A stretch of 64,000 bases of DNA from Blepharisma stoltei (Eukaryota > Ciliophora > Heterotrichea > Heterotrichida > Blepharismidae): contig CAJZBQ010000058.1 in assembly GCA_914767885.1 (NCBI GenBank), forward strand, positions 879,501 through 943,500, in the 5' to 3' direction. Under the pieces are notes generated by a model, which saw only the letters and a program-made list of their open reading frames with translations, did no database searches and was not told the DNA's origin. Positions 1 through 10,833 of the stretch are shown piece by piece. How positions within the stretch are numbered: position 1 is the first letter of the stretch; each line of letters begins with the position of its first letter. A program made the translations under genes and the position numbers.

Positions 1-1656
1 GCCAATAGCTCATTGTTGAAAATATCTATACTGATTGCTCGATGATGGCGCTCAATTCGCAGCCTTACTTACTTACTTAAAATTTATAACGCTTAACGTC
101 CACTACGGTGTAGACAACGCCCAGGTCTGCCGCTCGCCTTTCGCCGCATCGAGCCCACAGGTCTCTGAGGACGACCTGCTTCGATCACCTGGGTGCACCT
201 TGGGTGAGTGTTCCGGCTTCGACGGCTCATGGATGAGTTACTTGCTTGGGCATGGGTTGCTTTTAACGAAAACCCAAAAAATGGATTTTCTGGTCAGCTG
301 TCGGCAAAAAGGAAAAAGACGTAGCCTGGGACGTAACGCCCAGTTTCACGCTAGGGAGTTGCCCGATTGGTCCAAAGGAATTTGCTGAGCTTCCCCTTTC
401 CAATGCAGTGCCCTCCTTCCCCACGAGGAAAAATCCACCCCTGAGATTAGACTTGGGCTAGGCTCTGAACACACCAGAATTCTTACCTAGCATTGCTGTC
501 CATCTCTGAAATGTTAAACCTTGCTGGATATAATTAAATATGAGTCGAGGCTGTATGGCCGGGAGGCCATGCCGAGAGGAAGACGCCGTGTGGAACCTTT
601 TTTGACTCGTGGGAGTGATGATTCTCTACGTGTTTAAAAAGTGCTCCACACGTGGAACCCATTTCCCATGTGGACCCTTAAAAGACGTTGCCCGATGATG
701 GTGCATTGAGCGCCGTCATCGGACAAATTCTATATATCAGTTTCTTCATCTGATTTTATTATTTTCAAGTCTTTATTATGCGGAAGACAAGTTAAAGAAT
801 GTGATCGGAAATTCCTAATTTTCGGAATATTTATTGGCTTAGTGCCAATGGATGGAAGCTGGCTTGATCTTTGATTTATCTTGTGATATGGAACATCAAG
901 GGTATCAGATTTATTTCTTATATCTGAAAATTCTTGCCAGCTGCAATAGCTCCTTTGCTCTTTAAATTCATATTCAGAAGAATCTGGCTGTAAGAAATCT
1001 TGGGAGATTTTTGGTAAATTTCGATTTTTTACCTGGTATTTATTTTTATTATTAATAATAAAATATTTGCTTTTCATATTTTTTCTCCACAATAATCTCA
1101 AAATTGTAGCCGGATTTGATTGATTTTTTATAAAATATTGAATAAAAGAGCCATATTCTGCTTTTTCTCAGGCTGAAATTGCATCCCCGAGAGAAAATAA
1201 AGCTTTAGTGCATTGATTCTTTTGCTTTAAGCAGAAAACAGGGAAATTTTCATTTATCCCTTCAAAAATGCCAAAAAATTCTTGATCATCAGATTTCTTT
1301 GAGCACACAAATCCACGATCATCTGTATAAATTAAATATGGTTTCATATCTAAGTCATTTATTTTTAGGAGAGTTGTTGGAATATTAATTTTGCACTTTA
1401 AATCACCAGCGTGAGCTGCGAGCAGTCAATAAAAATCCAGTTTATCTTGCGTTTTTGGAAAGAAGTTATTTATCCTGTTGATGTACTCATTATGAGCCAA
1501 TTCAGGGATTCTTGACTTCTGTTTAATTCCACGCAAAAGCCCTTTTTGAAAGGACTCAAGTATAAGATTGCCGAGGTCTTCTTGATATTTGGATATTTCT
1601 TTCAAAAAATGCTCGTTTTTTAGCTCTTTTAGAATTGCTGGAATTTCCATCTTCAT
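1..1656 (-). CDS. Array copy 1 (truncated-hemoglobin-like family), cut by window edge
   Basis: Partial gene; the 3' part with the globin-like domain lies beyond base 1. The ATG at 1656 opens a protein beginning MKMEIPAILKEL, like the MDIP starts of other copies, followed by the family blocks NIPTTLL, TILRLLW and KYFIINN. In-frame TGA at about 1427 sits at a tryptophan position (FYWLLAAHAG). The frame reaches a TAG at 730-732, where an insert with a TATAGAA end begins. Removing 27-732 rejoins TDI to DIFNNELL in frame, matching the NEL/KEL block that other copies have there. Function unknown; family membership is clear from the shared motifs. Confidence 0.75.
27..732. mobile_element. TA-bounded palindromic-end MITE (family E) forming an IES in copy 1
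   Basis: Both ends carry inverted GATGATGGCGC / GCGCCGTCATC blocks next to TATA. The right end reads TATAGAATTTGTCCGATGAC on the minus strand and the left end TATACTGATTGCTCGATGAT on the plus strand. It contains a GC-richer dispersed repeat (about 190-530) also found near 9190-9430. Excision between the two TAs keeps the host frame open to the window edge. Confidence 0.65.
190..530 (+). repeat. Dispersed repeat D, copy 1
   Basis: Shares a colinear ~280 bp stretch with 9190-9430, including the words CGGCAAAAAGGAAAAA, AGTTGCC.GATTGGTC and CTTACCTAGCATT. It is GC-richer than its surroundings. A 117-codon reading frame across it (35-388) has no family resemblance and is taken as chance. Confidence 0.6.
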
Positions 1657-2059
1657 ATCAGATAATTTGTGAATTAATGGATAGTTAGGAATTTAGAGAA
1701 TGGATATCTAAATTTTCAGATTTTTGTAAAAACCATGAAATGCAAATTATTTATTTTAGAGAATAAGCTATTAGTTTTCTTCTATTATGAGCAAAATTTT
1801 ATTTTATTAAAATTTATTATGATCTGCGAATATTAAGCGTGTGGTAGATAACTGACCTCATCCTTATCCTGGCGCTTTCGAAAATAATTTCTAAAATAGA
1901 AGCCATATTTTGAAAGACAGATGAGTCTTATGATTTAGCCGCTCTTAAATAGAGTTGAGGTGAAAAATTATTTTTATTATAATTAAATTAATTATATAAT
2001 AATAATAATTTTAAATGGATAATTAATTATATTAATGTAATATAAAAACCTATAATAAT

Positions 2060-4843
2060 CTAATGCAATTTGCATACCAAACACATCATAGATCTAATTT
2101 GTGACATAATGCACGCTTTGTCATCTTCTTCAATACTGAATTCACTAAATGTTTCTTCAAATTTATCTAGAAAAAGATAAAAATCCTCCTCAGCTACCCC
2201 AATGCTCTGATGGGCATTTCTTATTGATCTCCTAAATTCATAAATAAAATGGCATTCGGTCTGAGAGAAATTAGCTTTCTAATTTTCTCTCCCTCAAGCA
2301 ATTTTATTTATGGGGTTGGGTTTTATCTCGGGAACTTTTGCACAGCAATGGCTGTTTAACTTTAGGGTCCAAAGGAACAGCTCGTCAGTGCCTTAAAGAT
2401 TTCAGAATTTTACCCCTCAGCACATCCCCACGGGAGGATGACCCTTAGGCGGAACACGCGCAGGAGCTGAGTACAAGGCAAGGCATCTACAACGCACCGG
2501 GTTAGATGTGCGGCGACTGGAGGCGAAGCGTCGATAGAAGACTTGGCCGGTGGGCTGACCATCGCGATTCCAAGATGGCTCCGTGACGTCACTAGTTTGC
2601 TATAGCCCTATTTATTAGGGTGCAGTACTAGACGCCTTAAATACAAGATACTAAGTTAAGTTAAGATCTCCTAAATTCAATATTTGAATTTCCACTAAAA
2701 ATTTGATGAAATCCTGTATAAATCATTTTTTGGCAGGAATTTTTGAAATACTCATTTAATTTCTTGTCTGAAATAAATTTCCTATAGAGTGAAATAACAA
2801 ATTTATCCCAAAAATTATCCCCACCATATTTTGATATAAAGTTTTTGCTAACTCCCCCGCCTGTGAGTAAACAAAACCCACCCTCTGTGAGCGAACAAAA
2901 AATGTTTTTAATAGAAAGAAAAAAAAAATTTGATATATAAATAATTATTATAATGAAATCTCGAGCTAATTTTGTTTAATTTTAAAACATAATTTTCATA
3001 AATTAAATTAATATTTTCTTCCAAATTTTTTGAGAATAGAATTTTTTTAATTTCGAAAAAAAAAAAATTTATAAAATTTATATATCATTTTTTTTTAAAA
3101 AAATTAAATCGAACGAACAAGATTTTTTTATTCGCTTACGGAGAGGGGAGTAAGAGAAATATTTTTTGAGTTTATTTTCATCTCATCATAAATTTCTGCG
3201 ATATCTGAATAGCATTTTTTGGCATAAGCATGGCTCTCATCATTTCATAATGGCTTATTTTTGTGTTTTAATAAGTCTTGATTATCATGACTCTGCAAGA
3301 AAGGACAATTTTTCTTTGGCTTCTCTTCTTTTACTAGACAAGAATTTGTGTCATTTTTGTGACATTTTGTGTCTATGATTCAATTCTTGTGTAGAATAAA
3401 ATCATTATAAGCATGAATGCTTTGCTCTTTGACATCATTATTTGATAATGAAGGCAGGTGATTTTTTTCAGTTATTTTATCAATTTTGTTAGATAAGAGT
3501 GTAAGTCTTTTAAATAATTCTTTTTCTGAAGACTTTGGTGCTTCAGTTGTTGTAGAAGCTTTAACTATTTTAGTAGGCTCCTTAAATTTTCTTATCTCTA
3601 AACCTTTTATTGGGTAATTATCACCAATTTGGCGATAATTGCAGTTAGTAGGAGCTCTATCATCCATTAAGCTAAGATTTAGATCAGGAGAGCTTTTAAC
3701 CCTTAAATGAGAACATTTAGGGTTTTTATCCAAAATAATATTATTTTTCTTTACAGTTGAGCACTCTTTACAGTCCAGAAGATATCATTTACTTTCTTTT
3801 CCTTGTATAAAGTCAAGCACAATTCCTGAAACTTCTTTTTTAGTAAACACACAATGATTTAAAAAATTAACAAACCGTATAACCATTTCTTCAATTTCTG
3901 GGATTTTTATTTTGGATTCAAAAGAAAAACAATCATCAGATTTTTCTGTATTTAAAATTAATTTTTCGTAATTTTCTGGCTCATCTTTTAAAGCACCTAA
4001 TGAATAGCTTTTATTTACGAGCTTAGCTTTATTGAAACTTATTTTGCTGTCTTTTAGGGCTGAGTCAAAAATAAGAGATTTTCTTTTTTCGCTGATTTTA
4101 AAAGGATTATTGATAGATTGTGATGACTTTTGTAATAAATCTGTATACTTAAACGTAGATAATTCATTAAATGATGAATTTCTTCGCTGGTATTTGATAT
4201 TTTTTGAATTGATTTTCGGACTGAGTTTCTGATAATTATGAGTTTTATTTCTTTTGATGATATTATAATATTTAATGGCCTTCCCTTGGATTCAAAGAGC
4301 TCTAGTAATTGAAATTTGATTACTTTTGCAGTGAATAAATTCTTGAATTATATCGTAATCAGTATTAAATGATTTTGAGTCTTCTGAGCCATGCAAAGAT
4401 ATTGTACCTTTGATTGAATTTTTATAGCAAAAGAGATTTTCTGCAGCAAATTTATGCCGAAAAAATTCTTGTTCACAGCTTTCTTTTATATGAATCTTTC
4501 CCGAAGAATTTGTTTTTATTAAATATGGACTTGGGCAGTCTTTAACTTTTATAAGTGTAGCCGGGACATTGAGAGCAAGGCTAGTATTTTTAAAATTGTT
4601 TAATATTGACTCAAAAAGATTCAATTTATAGCTATAAAAGCATTTTGGCAATAAAGAATTTATCTTCTCTGTTGACTTTTCAGCAAGCCTGGTTTTGTTA
4701 ATGGGATTTTTGGGATTGAAATTGGTTAATCCTTGGCTATAAATAAGTCTCAAAAAATTAATTTTGAGTTCACTATTATCAATTTCTCCTAAAGCACTCT
4801 GATGAGAGTTTTTCAGATGCTCAATGAACACTGTGCTTTCCAT
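2060..4843 (-). CDS. Array copy 2 (truncated-hemoglobin-like family)
   Basis: Starts at ATG 4843 (MESTVFIEHLKNSHQSALG, like the LKDFHQNAL start of copy 4) and ends at TAG 2060-2062 after CLVCKLH. With TGA as Trp (RALWIQGKAIKYY; SKWYLLDCKEC) it reads unbroken from 4843 to about 3260, where one unresolved frame change occurs, possibly a 16-nt intron. It then continues as PLWNDESHAY and KYGGDNFWDKF. Two inserts interrupt the globin-like domain region: a TNA-type MITE (2852-3150) and a retroposon (2240-2664); removing each leaves EFRRSIRNAHQSIG and SLSKNFISKYGG in frame. The domain keeps Tyr in SLYRK and His in RNAHQ. Molecular role unknown. Confidence 0.75.
2226..2678 (+). mobile_element. Retroposon-like repeat F, copy 1, with 14-bp target duplication
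   Basis: The perfect direct repeat GATCTCCTAAATTC stands at 2226-2239 and 2665-2678. The insert between starts ATAAATAAAATGGCATTCGG and ends in an AAGTTAAGTTAA tail. A second copy is at 10402-10815. It interrupts the globin-like exon of copy 2 at EFRRS/IRNAH, and collapsing the duplication restores the frame exactly. It holds no open frame of its own beyond a 60-codon chance frame. The long duplication and simple tail are typical of target-primed retroposition; a tRNA-derived promoter was not recognised. Confidence 0.7.
2849..3153. mobile_element. MITE family A, copy A1 (3-bp TAA duplication)
   Basis: The element is 2852-3150, flanked by TAA on both sides. The ends are CTCCCCC and GGGGAG, with the subterminal motif CTGTGAGYAAACAAAA. 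The internal AT-rich sequence matches copies at 6939, 14755, 23083 and 48597. It is more degenerate than those. Its removal restores the frame of array copy 2. Confidence 0.75.
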
Positions 4844-6481
4844 ATTTATAAATATCTATCCAATTACAATTAAATATTGATTTTAAGTATCGCTTAAGCA
4901 TATAGAAATTTCTTTTCAATAGCGCGATAAGGCGCATTCCTAAACTTTACCGGAGGATATTGGACATATGAAAACCTGCTATTTCTTATTTATGGGAGAG
5001 ACAAATAGCCTAAATGAAGAGTTCTGTCCGATCAATCTTGAGAACTTGAAGAGAGGCTTGTAATTTTTACACTTTTAGTTCGTCAAATGATCTGGCTAGC
5101 CAATTCTGGTTAGTACTTGAAATAAAAAAATGATATCTGCCAGCATTTTTTAATTTTTTATTGCGTATGATCAGAATTTTAATAAAGGGCACAGGATCAG
5201 ACAGCCCACTTAAAAAATATTCAGCATGCTAAGTTGATTAATACCTTGATAATAATGCTTTATCTTGGCGCCTATATCAATCATTAGCCATCTTTATAAA
5301 ATTTAAAAACCCAAAAAGGAAATTTTTAATAGACGTTTTCAAGTGAAACTTGAAGTATAAGCACAACTCAATGAGCTGCCTGAAAAAGATGCAGCTAGTA
5401 GTGATTTTAAACTCTATTTTTCCATAGTCACTGGAGACCGGGTGGAACCAAAATTTCTAAAGGAAAAATCTGCGTGTGATGAATGCTATAATAATTATTG
5501 CCAAAATGAATTATTAGACCGTTTGAAAGGAATAATTTTGTCTTATCCTGTGCCATTTATTAAAATTTGATCATACCCGCCATCAGAAAATTCAAAATAT
5601 TCTGGCAACTTTCATTTTTATTTCAAGTACTAGCCAGAATTGGCTCGCCAAATCAATTTGACGAATAAAAGTTTAAATTTTGCAAATAGTCTCTCTTCAA
5701 GTTCTCGAGATTATTCTTGACGCTCATCTTCTTTATCTTCATACTTCTAGTTACTCACTTTCCCTGCAGCTAAGCATATGGAGAAACTGATCCTAGAGAT
5801 GGCTGGTTTTCTTAATCAGTTTGCCTCAAAAATCCATTTTATTTATTTATTTTAAACTTACCGCAGCCGAGCCGCATTCCTCTTGCTTTTATTCAAAAAA
5901 TGCCCGAAAATACTCTAAAATCCCGAAATCCTCAAAGAACCAAAAAAATTTCACGCTTATTCAAAAATTTAGGTTTAAACCACCTTTCAAATTTAAGTTC
6001 TAACTGAATCATCGATTCTCACATTATTGATCCGAAATCGGTCAATTACAACTCAACCAATTCACGCCCACTTTTCCTGCAACAAAAATACAGTATCTTC
6101 CCAAAATCAACAACTATAACCTCTTTCAACTTCTTCATTGATCCACACGCACACCTGAAGCACCGCACTTGTCCTTCTGCCTCCTTAATTTGTCGTAAAG
6201 CACCTGTCAAAATGGTTAAAAATTAATAAAAAAATCCATTTTTAATTATTAAAATCTCTCCAGTTCAACCAAAACAAAAAAAATCTATTTCCTAGAAAAT
6301 TTAACAGCTTCTATATATTTTCTCAGTTTTCTTCAATTATTTAAGCTCTAAAAGGTACTATAAATAATCAAAAAATGAATTTACACAATACAATTCCATA
6401 ATTAATATAATTAAAATATCTAGAAAAATTAAATAAATAAATTTTAATAAAGGTAATTAAAATTCATATCATTAATCTATT
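4844..6481. other. Spacer between array copies 2 and 3, with a long foldback
   Basis: I see no convincing gene here. About 5035-5215 and 5535-5725 form imperfect inverted arms of roughly 190 bp (shared words GAACTTGAAGAGAG, AGCCAATTCTGG, TAGTACTTGAAATAAAAA), with a ~320 bp centre. The rest is AT-rich spacer with short chance frames. Confidence 0.6.
5035..5725. repeat. Foldback element with ~190-bp arms
   Basis: The left arm reads TTGAGAACTTGAAGAGAG onward. The reverse complement of the right arm reads CTCGAGAACTTGAAGAGAG onward and stays alignable for about 190 bp. No open reading frame is visible inside. The ends were not pinned to a clear target duplication. Confidence 0.6.
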
Positions 6482-9400
6482 TTACTTGCAAATAAGACAT
6501 TTCATCGACCGTATCTGGGTCATTATGACATTTTTATCGTCTTCTTCAATATCAAACTCCATCAAAGTGCCCAAAAACAGCTCGGCATACACATTAAATT
6601 CTCCTTCCAGAACCAGCATATTCTGGTGGGCTGCTTTTACGCTCCTTCTGAATTCCAAAGTAGCGCATCCATTAAATATCTTAAACATCCCACAAATGAT
6701 CATTTTTAAATCAGAGTTCTGGAAATGTTTCGCCAAGCAGCTATTTCCCATTACTTTCTTATATAAAGACTTTATAAACTGGGTCCAAAATTCATCGCCC
6801 CCATACTTTTTTACCAAATTTTGGCTTTTTACTTTAGATAATTCTGTATTCATCTTCATTTCGTCAATTTTTCCTACAGCGTCAAGTAAGGATCCCCCCC
6901 CCTCATTTGTCCAATTTTCTAGTTTTTTTTTTTTCTAACTCCCCCCCCCCCTCCGTGAGCGAACAAAACCATTAGAAAAATCGCCATTTTTTGACCAAAA
7001 ACCCACCCTCCGTGAGTGAACAAAAATTTTTTTAATAGAAAAAATTTTAATGGAAAAAAATTTTGATATATAAGTGATAATTAGTATAATGAAAATCTAG
7101 AGCTAATTCTGTTTAATTTTAAACAAATTGCGTTTTAAAACATAAATTTTGCAAATTAAATTAATATTTGCTTCCCAATTTTTGCAAATTAGGATTTTTT
7201 TAAATTTCGAAAAAAATATTTTTTTATAAAATTTATATATAAATTTTTTTTAAAAAAAAAAAATTAACCCCCCTCCGTGAGCGAACAAAATTTTTTTGTT
7301 CGCTCACGGAGGGGGGGGGGGGAGTAAGAAAAAAAAAGTTTCAGGACCTCATTTGTCCCAAAATCTAGTCAAAAATGATTTGTCCAATTTTCTAGTCATT
7401 TTTGGATTTTTCGAGTGTCCTAAATTTTAGTATTTTACTGTAAAAAAACTAGAAAATGAGAGACAATTGAGGTCCTGAAAAAATTTTTTTTCTATCAAAA
7501 TTTTGACTAGAAAATTGGACAAATGAGGTCCTAAAAAATTTTTTTTTTCCTATAAAAAAACTAGAAAAATGGACAAATGATAAAATACTAGAAAATTGGA
7601 CAAATGAGGGGGGGATCCTTATATGTTTTCTGCTTAAATCCCAAGAAGTGGTATTTCCAAAATTAATTGAGCCACTATAGGTGCGGTTTCTAAGATAAGG
7701 ACAATGTAAACCATTTGAAGAATTATGGCTAGGGTGCTGTCTGTCTAATTTTGGAAGGTTTTTGGAATGGAATTTTGACTGATAGGTCTGGATGCTGGAT
7801 TCGCTGAAATTTGTATGCATGGTTTTTACGACAGGGGATAAATTTAAGTTCATGATGTGCTCAAGCTTTGCGTTTACTTTATTTCACTTTTCTAGAAAAG
7901 CTTCTTCAGAGCTAGTTATAGATCGTCTTAATTGTCTGGTAACATTGCGGATTTTGAATGGTAGCTCAGAAATTAATTCATTTTGGTTCTTTTTTTGGCA
8001 TTCAACTGGCTCTGTTTCAGCTTCTTTTTCTTCTGGAGCTTTTTCTTCTCTACTGGCACTTCCTTCAAATGATTGACTTCTATTTTTTTCTATAATAACG
8101 AGTTTTGGCTTATTTTTTATATTATTTTCTCTTGAAGTTGACGAGCTTATAGTAACTTCTTTGCAGTCTATCATAATCCATTTTTTATCATTATCTCTGA
8201 TAAAGTCAGCAATAACCCCTTTTACGCTTTCTTCTCGGAACAGATTTTCATTTAAAAAAGCTACGATTTCTGACATCATAGCGTCAACTTCTGGGTGTTT
8301 TATAATGTATCATGTCTTTTGAATGAAAATTTTTTCTGTAGCATTTTTTTTTCTTGAGGTATTTATCTGGAATTGTTTTTAAATAAATAAATAAGAAAAA
8401 ATTGACCAAAATAGCCAAGAAAATTTCAGAAACAAAATTTATGGCCCTTTATAAAGTTTTCAACCACGAAGAGATTGTCACAATCTTTAGTGTTTATGAT
8501 AAAATCTTGACTGGTTTCTTTATTTATAAGATTTTTTAAATTTTCTTTAATTGGGAGGGTTTTAACTTCAATAGGTTTATATCTTCGTTTGTCAGGAGAG
8601 GCTGAAATCGGGATCATTTTATAAGGATTATTGATTGATTTTGAAGTCTGCAATATCATGTTCATATATTTAAATTCATTTATTTGGGTTTTATATTTGC
8701 TTTTACTATTGTTGCGGACATTTTGAGGAGCTTTTTCTCTTGAATTTTTATTAATTTTGCTTCGGTTGATTATAGTAAAATACTTGCAGTTTCTGCCTTG
8801 TCTCCATAGCACTCTATTTATACATGCTGGATATGAGCGGCTTTTTATGAAAGTCTGTAGGTAAGAAATCGCTTCATCTGATTTATTACATTAAGAATTA
8901 GAAGGCGTCTGCCATTTGGATTACACCGTTCCCAAGGATCCTTTATTAGAGTTCACCTGCTTTGCGCCGTCTCGGTTCCGTCTTGCTCTAATTGGGGCAA
9001 TAGTTCGCTGGCCAAGTTCAGCTCGGACACTGCCTTTCTTCTTCTTCAGCTCCTGGCGGCATGGTATTCTGAAGTGAGATTTCACCGGCTATCTACTCCT
9101 CCCCTTGCGGCTTGAGTGCTGAGTGGGCGAGCTATGGACTTCTGCAGCTTGCTGCTTGAGTGACGAAGTTGGCCACTCAAAAATTCCAAAAAAGGGAATT
9201 TCTGGTATCCTTTCGGCAAAAAGGAAAAATCCAGATCCTCCCAGTTTTACGCTATGCAGTTGCCAGATTGGTCTAGGTGTTCCCTATAGACCTTGCTGGC
9301 CTTGCCCTTTCTGAATCTGAACCCTCCTTTCCTTCGAGGTAAAACCCAATCCCGAATTTAGACTGAGTACTAGGCTTTGAACCATACCAGAGTTGCTTAC

Positions 9401-9980
9401 CTAGCATTCCTCCATTTCAGGGTTGGTAAAACCTTGTCGGATATGGCGTCTCAGCGCTTCACCGACTACCTTCAAACACATATTTAAATTATGCTCCATC
9501 TGATTCAAAAGCAATTTCTGCGTTTTCTTTTGAGTAAATAGGCACAGCTTCTTTCTCAGGATTTTTATAAAAATACAAAGGAATTTCATTTGAAATTTGT
9601 TTGGGCGTTAAATTTAAAAACTCAGGCAGTTGGCAGGGTTTGGATATGACTTGTCCATTTTTCTTGGTTTGAACCAAGAATGAAGATTCACTATTGGCTA
9701 TTTTTATAAGTGTTGCTGGAACGTTAACATTGAAATTGGTTATATTCGAATATTGAGCTAGTAAACTAAAAATATCAATTCTTTGGCTGTTTTTCAGCCT
9801 TGGCAGAAAATTTTGCTTTTTTCTGAATTGGGTGAAATTAAGATCACTATCTGTTGTAAGCTTTTCTAGGTTTTCAGCAGACAAACAGTTTTGCAAGACT
9901 GAATGGTCACATGGCTCTTCCTTTTTAGTAGGAAGATCAAGACTTTCTTTTAAAGCGGCTTGCATATATTGAATATCCAT
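6482..9980 (-). CDS. Array copy 3 (truncated-hemoglobin-like family)
   Basis: Starts at ATG 9980 (MDIQYMQAALKESLD) and ends at 6482 after MKCLICK. Three inserts must be removed: a retroposon (8884-9492, 13-bp duplication), a ~149-nt TA-bounded IES (about 8303-8451, joining VVENFIK to HPEVDAMMSEI) and a MITE-in-MITE IES (6887-7619, joining SRKHI to LDAVGKIDEM). TGA serves as Trp in FLEKWNK. The C-terminal domain begins KYGGDEFWTQF and keeps Tyr (SLYKK) and His (KAAHQN). The usual GIS after the His is replaced by LVL, a local divergence. Whether all inserts are removed in the macronucleus is inferred. Confidence 0.7.
6887..7619. mobile_element. TA-bounded MITE (family L) hosting a nested family-A MITE
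   Basis: The ends are inverted repeats beginning TAAGGATCCCCCCC followed by CTCATTTGTCCAATTTTC. A family-A MITE (6939-7324) sits inside, flanked by TAA on both sides. The words GGACAAATGAGG and CTAGAAAA recur in both orientations across 7340-7610, so the host element is itself built of short repeats. Removing the whole block at TA restores the frame of copy 3. Confidence 0.7.
6936..7327. mobile_element. MITE family A, copy A2 (3-bp TAA duplication), nested
   Basis: The element is 6939-7324 with TAA duplicates at 6936-6938 and 7325-7327. One end has two direct copies of the CTCCGTGAGYGAAC motif; the other has an inverted pair forming a perfect hairpin. No coding capacity. Confidence 0.85.
8303..8451. 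mobile_element. Short TA-bounded IES in copy 3
   Basis: AT-rich ~149 nt insert containing stops in the host frame. Joining the flanking TATA sites gives VVENFIKHPEVDAMMSEI, which matches the homologous block of the other paralogs. The exact TA used is inferred from frame. Confidence 0.55.
8871..9505. mobile_element. Composite retroposon-like insert (repeats C and D) with 13-bp target duplication
   Basis: GCTTCATCTGATT (8871-8883) and GCTCCATCTGATT (9493-9505) flank a ~609 bp insert. Its left ~200 bp match 35204-35430 (repeat C: GCGTCTGCC, CTTTGCGCCGTCT, CTGAAGTGAGA) and its right ~250 bp match 190-530 (repeat D). Collapsing the duplication restores AFESDEAISYLQTFI in copy 3. The duplication contains no TA. 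Confidence 0.7.
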
Positions 9981-10386
9981 TTTATAAGATTTATTGGAGT
10001 TTCAGGTAATAGTGTAAGATTAGATGCACTTATCAATTAGAGAAAACCAAAATAAATTTATTTTTTAAGCGGATTTTGGTATGGAAACTAGATTTTATAA
10101 GGTATTGAAATAATATTAGATTTATAATAATTTAGCTAAAGAATTATCCAGAAGCAGGCTGTTGAAAAATCTAAATGCATCCCTATTTCTTCTTGTGGTA
10201 AGTATTTGAAACTTATTTCTAAAAGACTAATAACGAAAAGCTATTAAATTATAAAAATATCTCTACTCAATACCTTATGCATATAATCATAATAAATTTA
10301 AGCAGGTTGATTTATATGAAAATTTTTTATTTCCATATTATATTAATTTATTTGTTATAAATTGTAAAAACAAAACTTTTATTAGT

Positions 10387-10830
10387 GATTTATTTTATTA
10401 ATAAATAAAATAGCATTCGGTTCGAGTGAAATTAGCTCCGCTAATTTTTCTCTCCCTCAAGCAATTTTATTTATGGGATTAGGTTTTCTTCTGAGAACTT
10501 CTGTACAGCAACAGCAGTTTAACTCTGGCAGATAAGCCGAGGCACTGCTCCAAGTACATCAAGAGGCTCGAAGTTTTACCCCTCAGCACTCCCGAGGGGT
10601 GACCCTTAGGTGGAACACGCACGGGAGCTGAGTCAAGGAAGGCAAGGCAGCGCAGCTCGTCGAAGCCGGAACGCTGTATTTTGCTCGTGCCATGGTGCAA
10701 TAAAGTGGATCGGTCCAGAGGTTCATGGGCCCGACACGTGTAAAAATATCGTGGCAGCTCTGGAAACGGCTACCCCGTAGTGGACGTTAAACGTAATAGA
10801 TAATATAACGATAACGATTTATTTTATTAA
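10387..10830 (+). mobile_element. Retroposon-like repeat F, copy 2, with 15-bp target duplication
   Basis: GATTTATTTTATTAA occurs at 10387-10401 and 10816-10830. The insert shares with 2240-2664 the head ATAAATAAAAT.GCATTCGG, a short inverted segment ending CAATTTTATTTATGGG, and the block TTTTACCCCTCAGCAC with GTGACCCTTAGG.GGAACACGC. It lies between copies 3 and 4, just past the stop of copy 4. The rest of the 9981-10833 spacer is plain AT-rich sequence. Confidence 0.7.
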
Positions 10831-10833
10831 ATA

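Noticed and set aside
35-388. 117-codon plus-strand frame near the left edge
   Set aside because: It lies across an IES and the dispersed repeat D; no resemblance to any protein, and composition follows the repeat.
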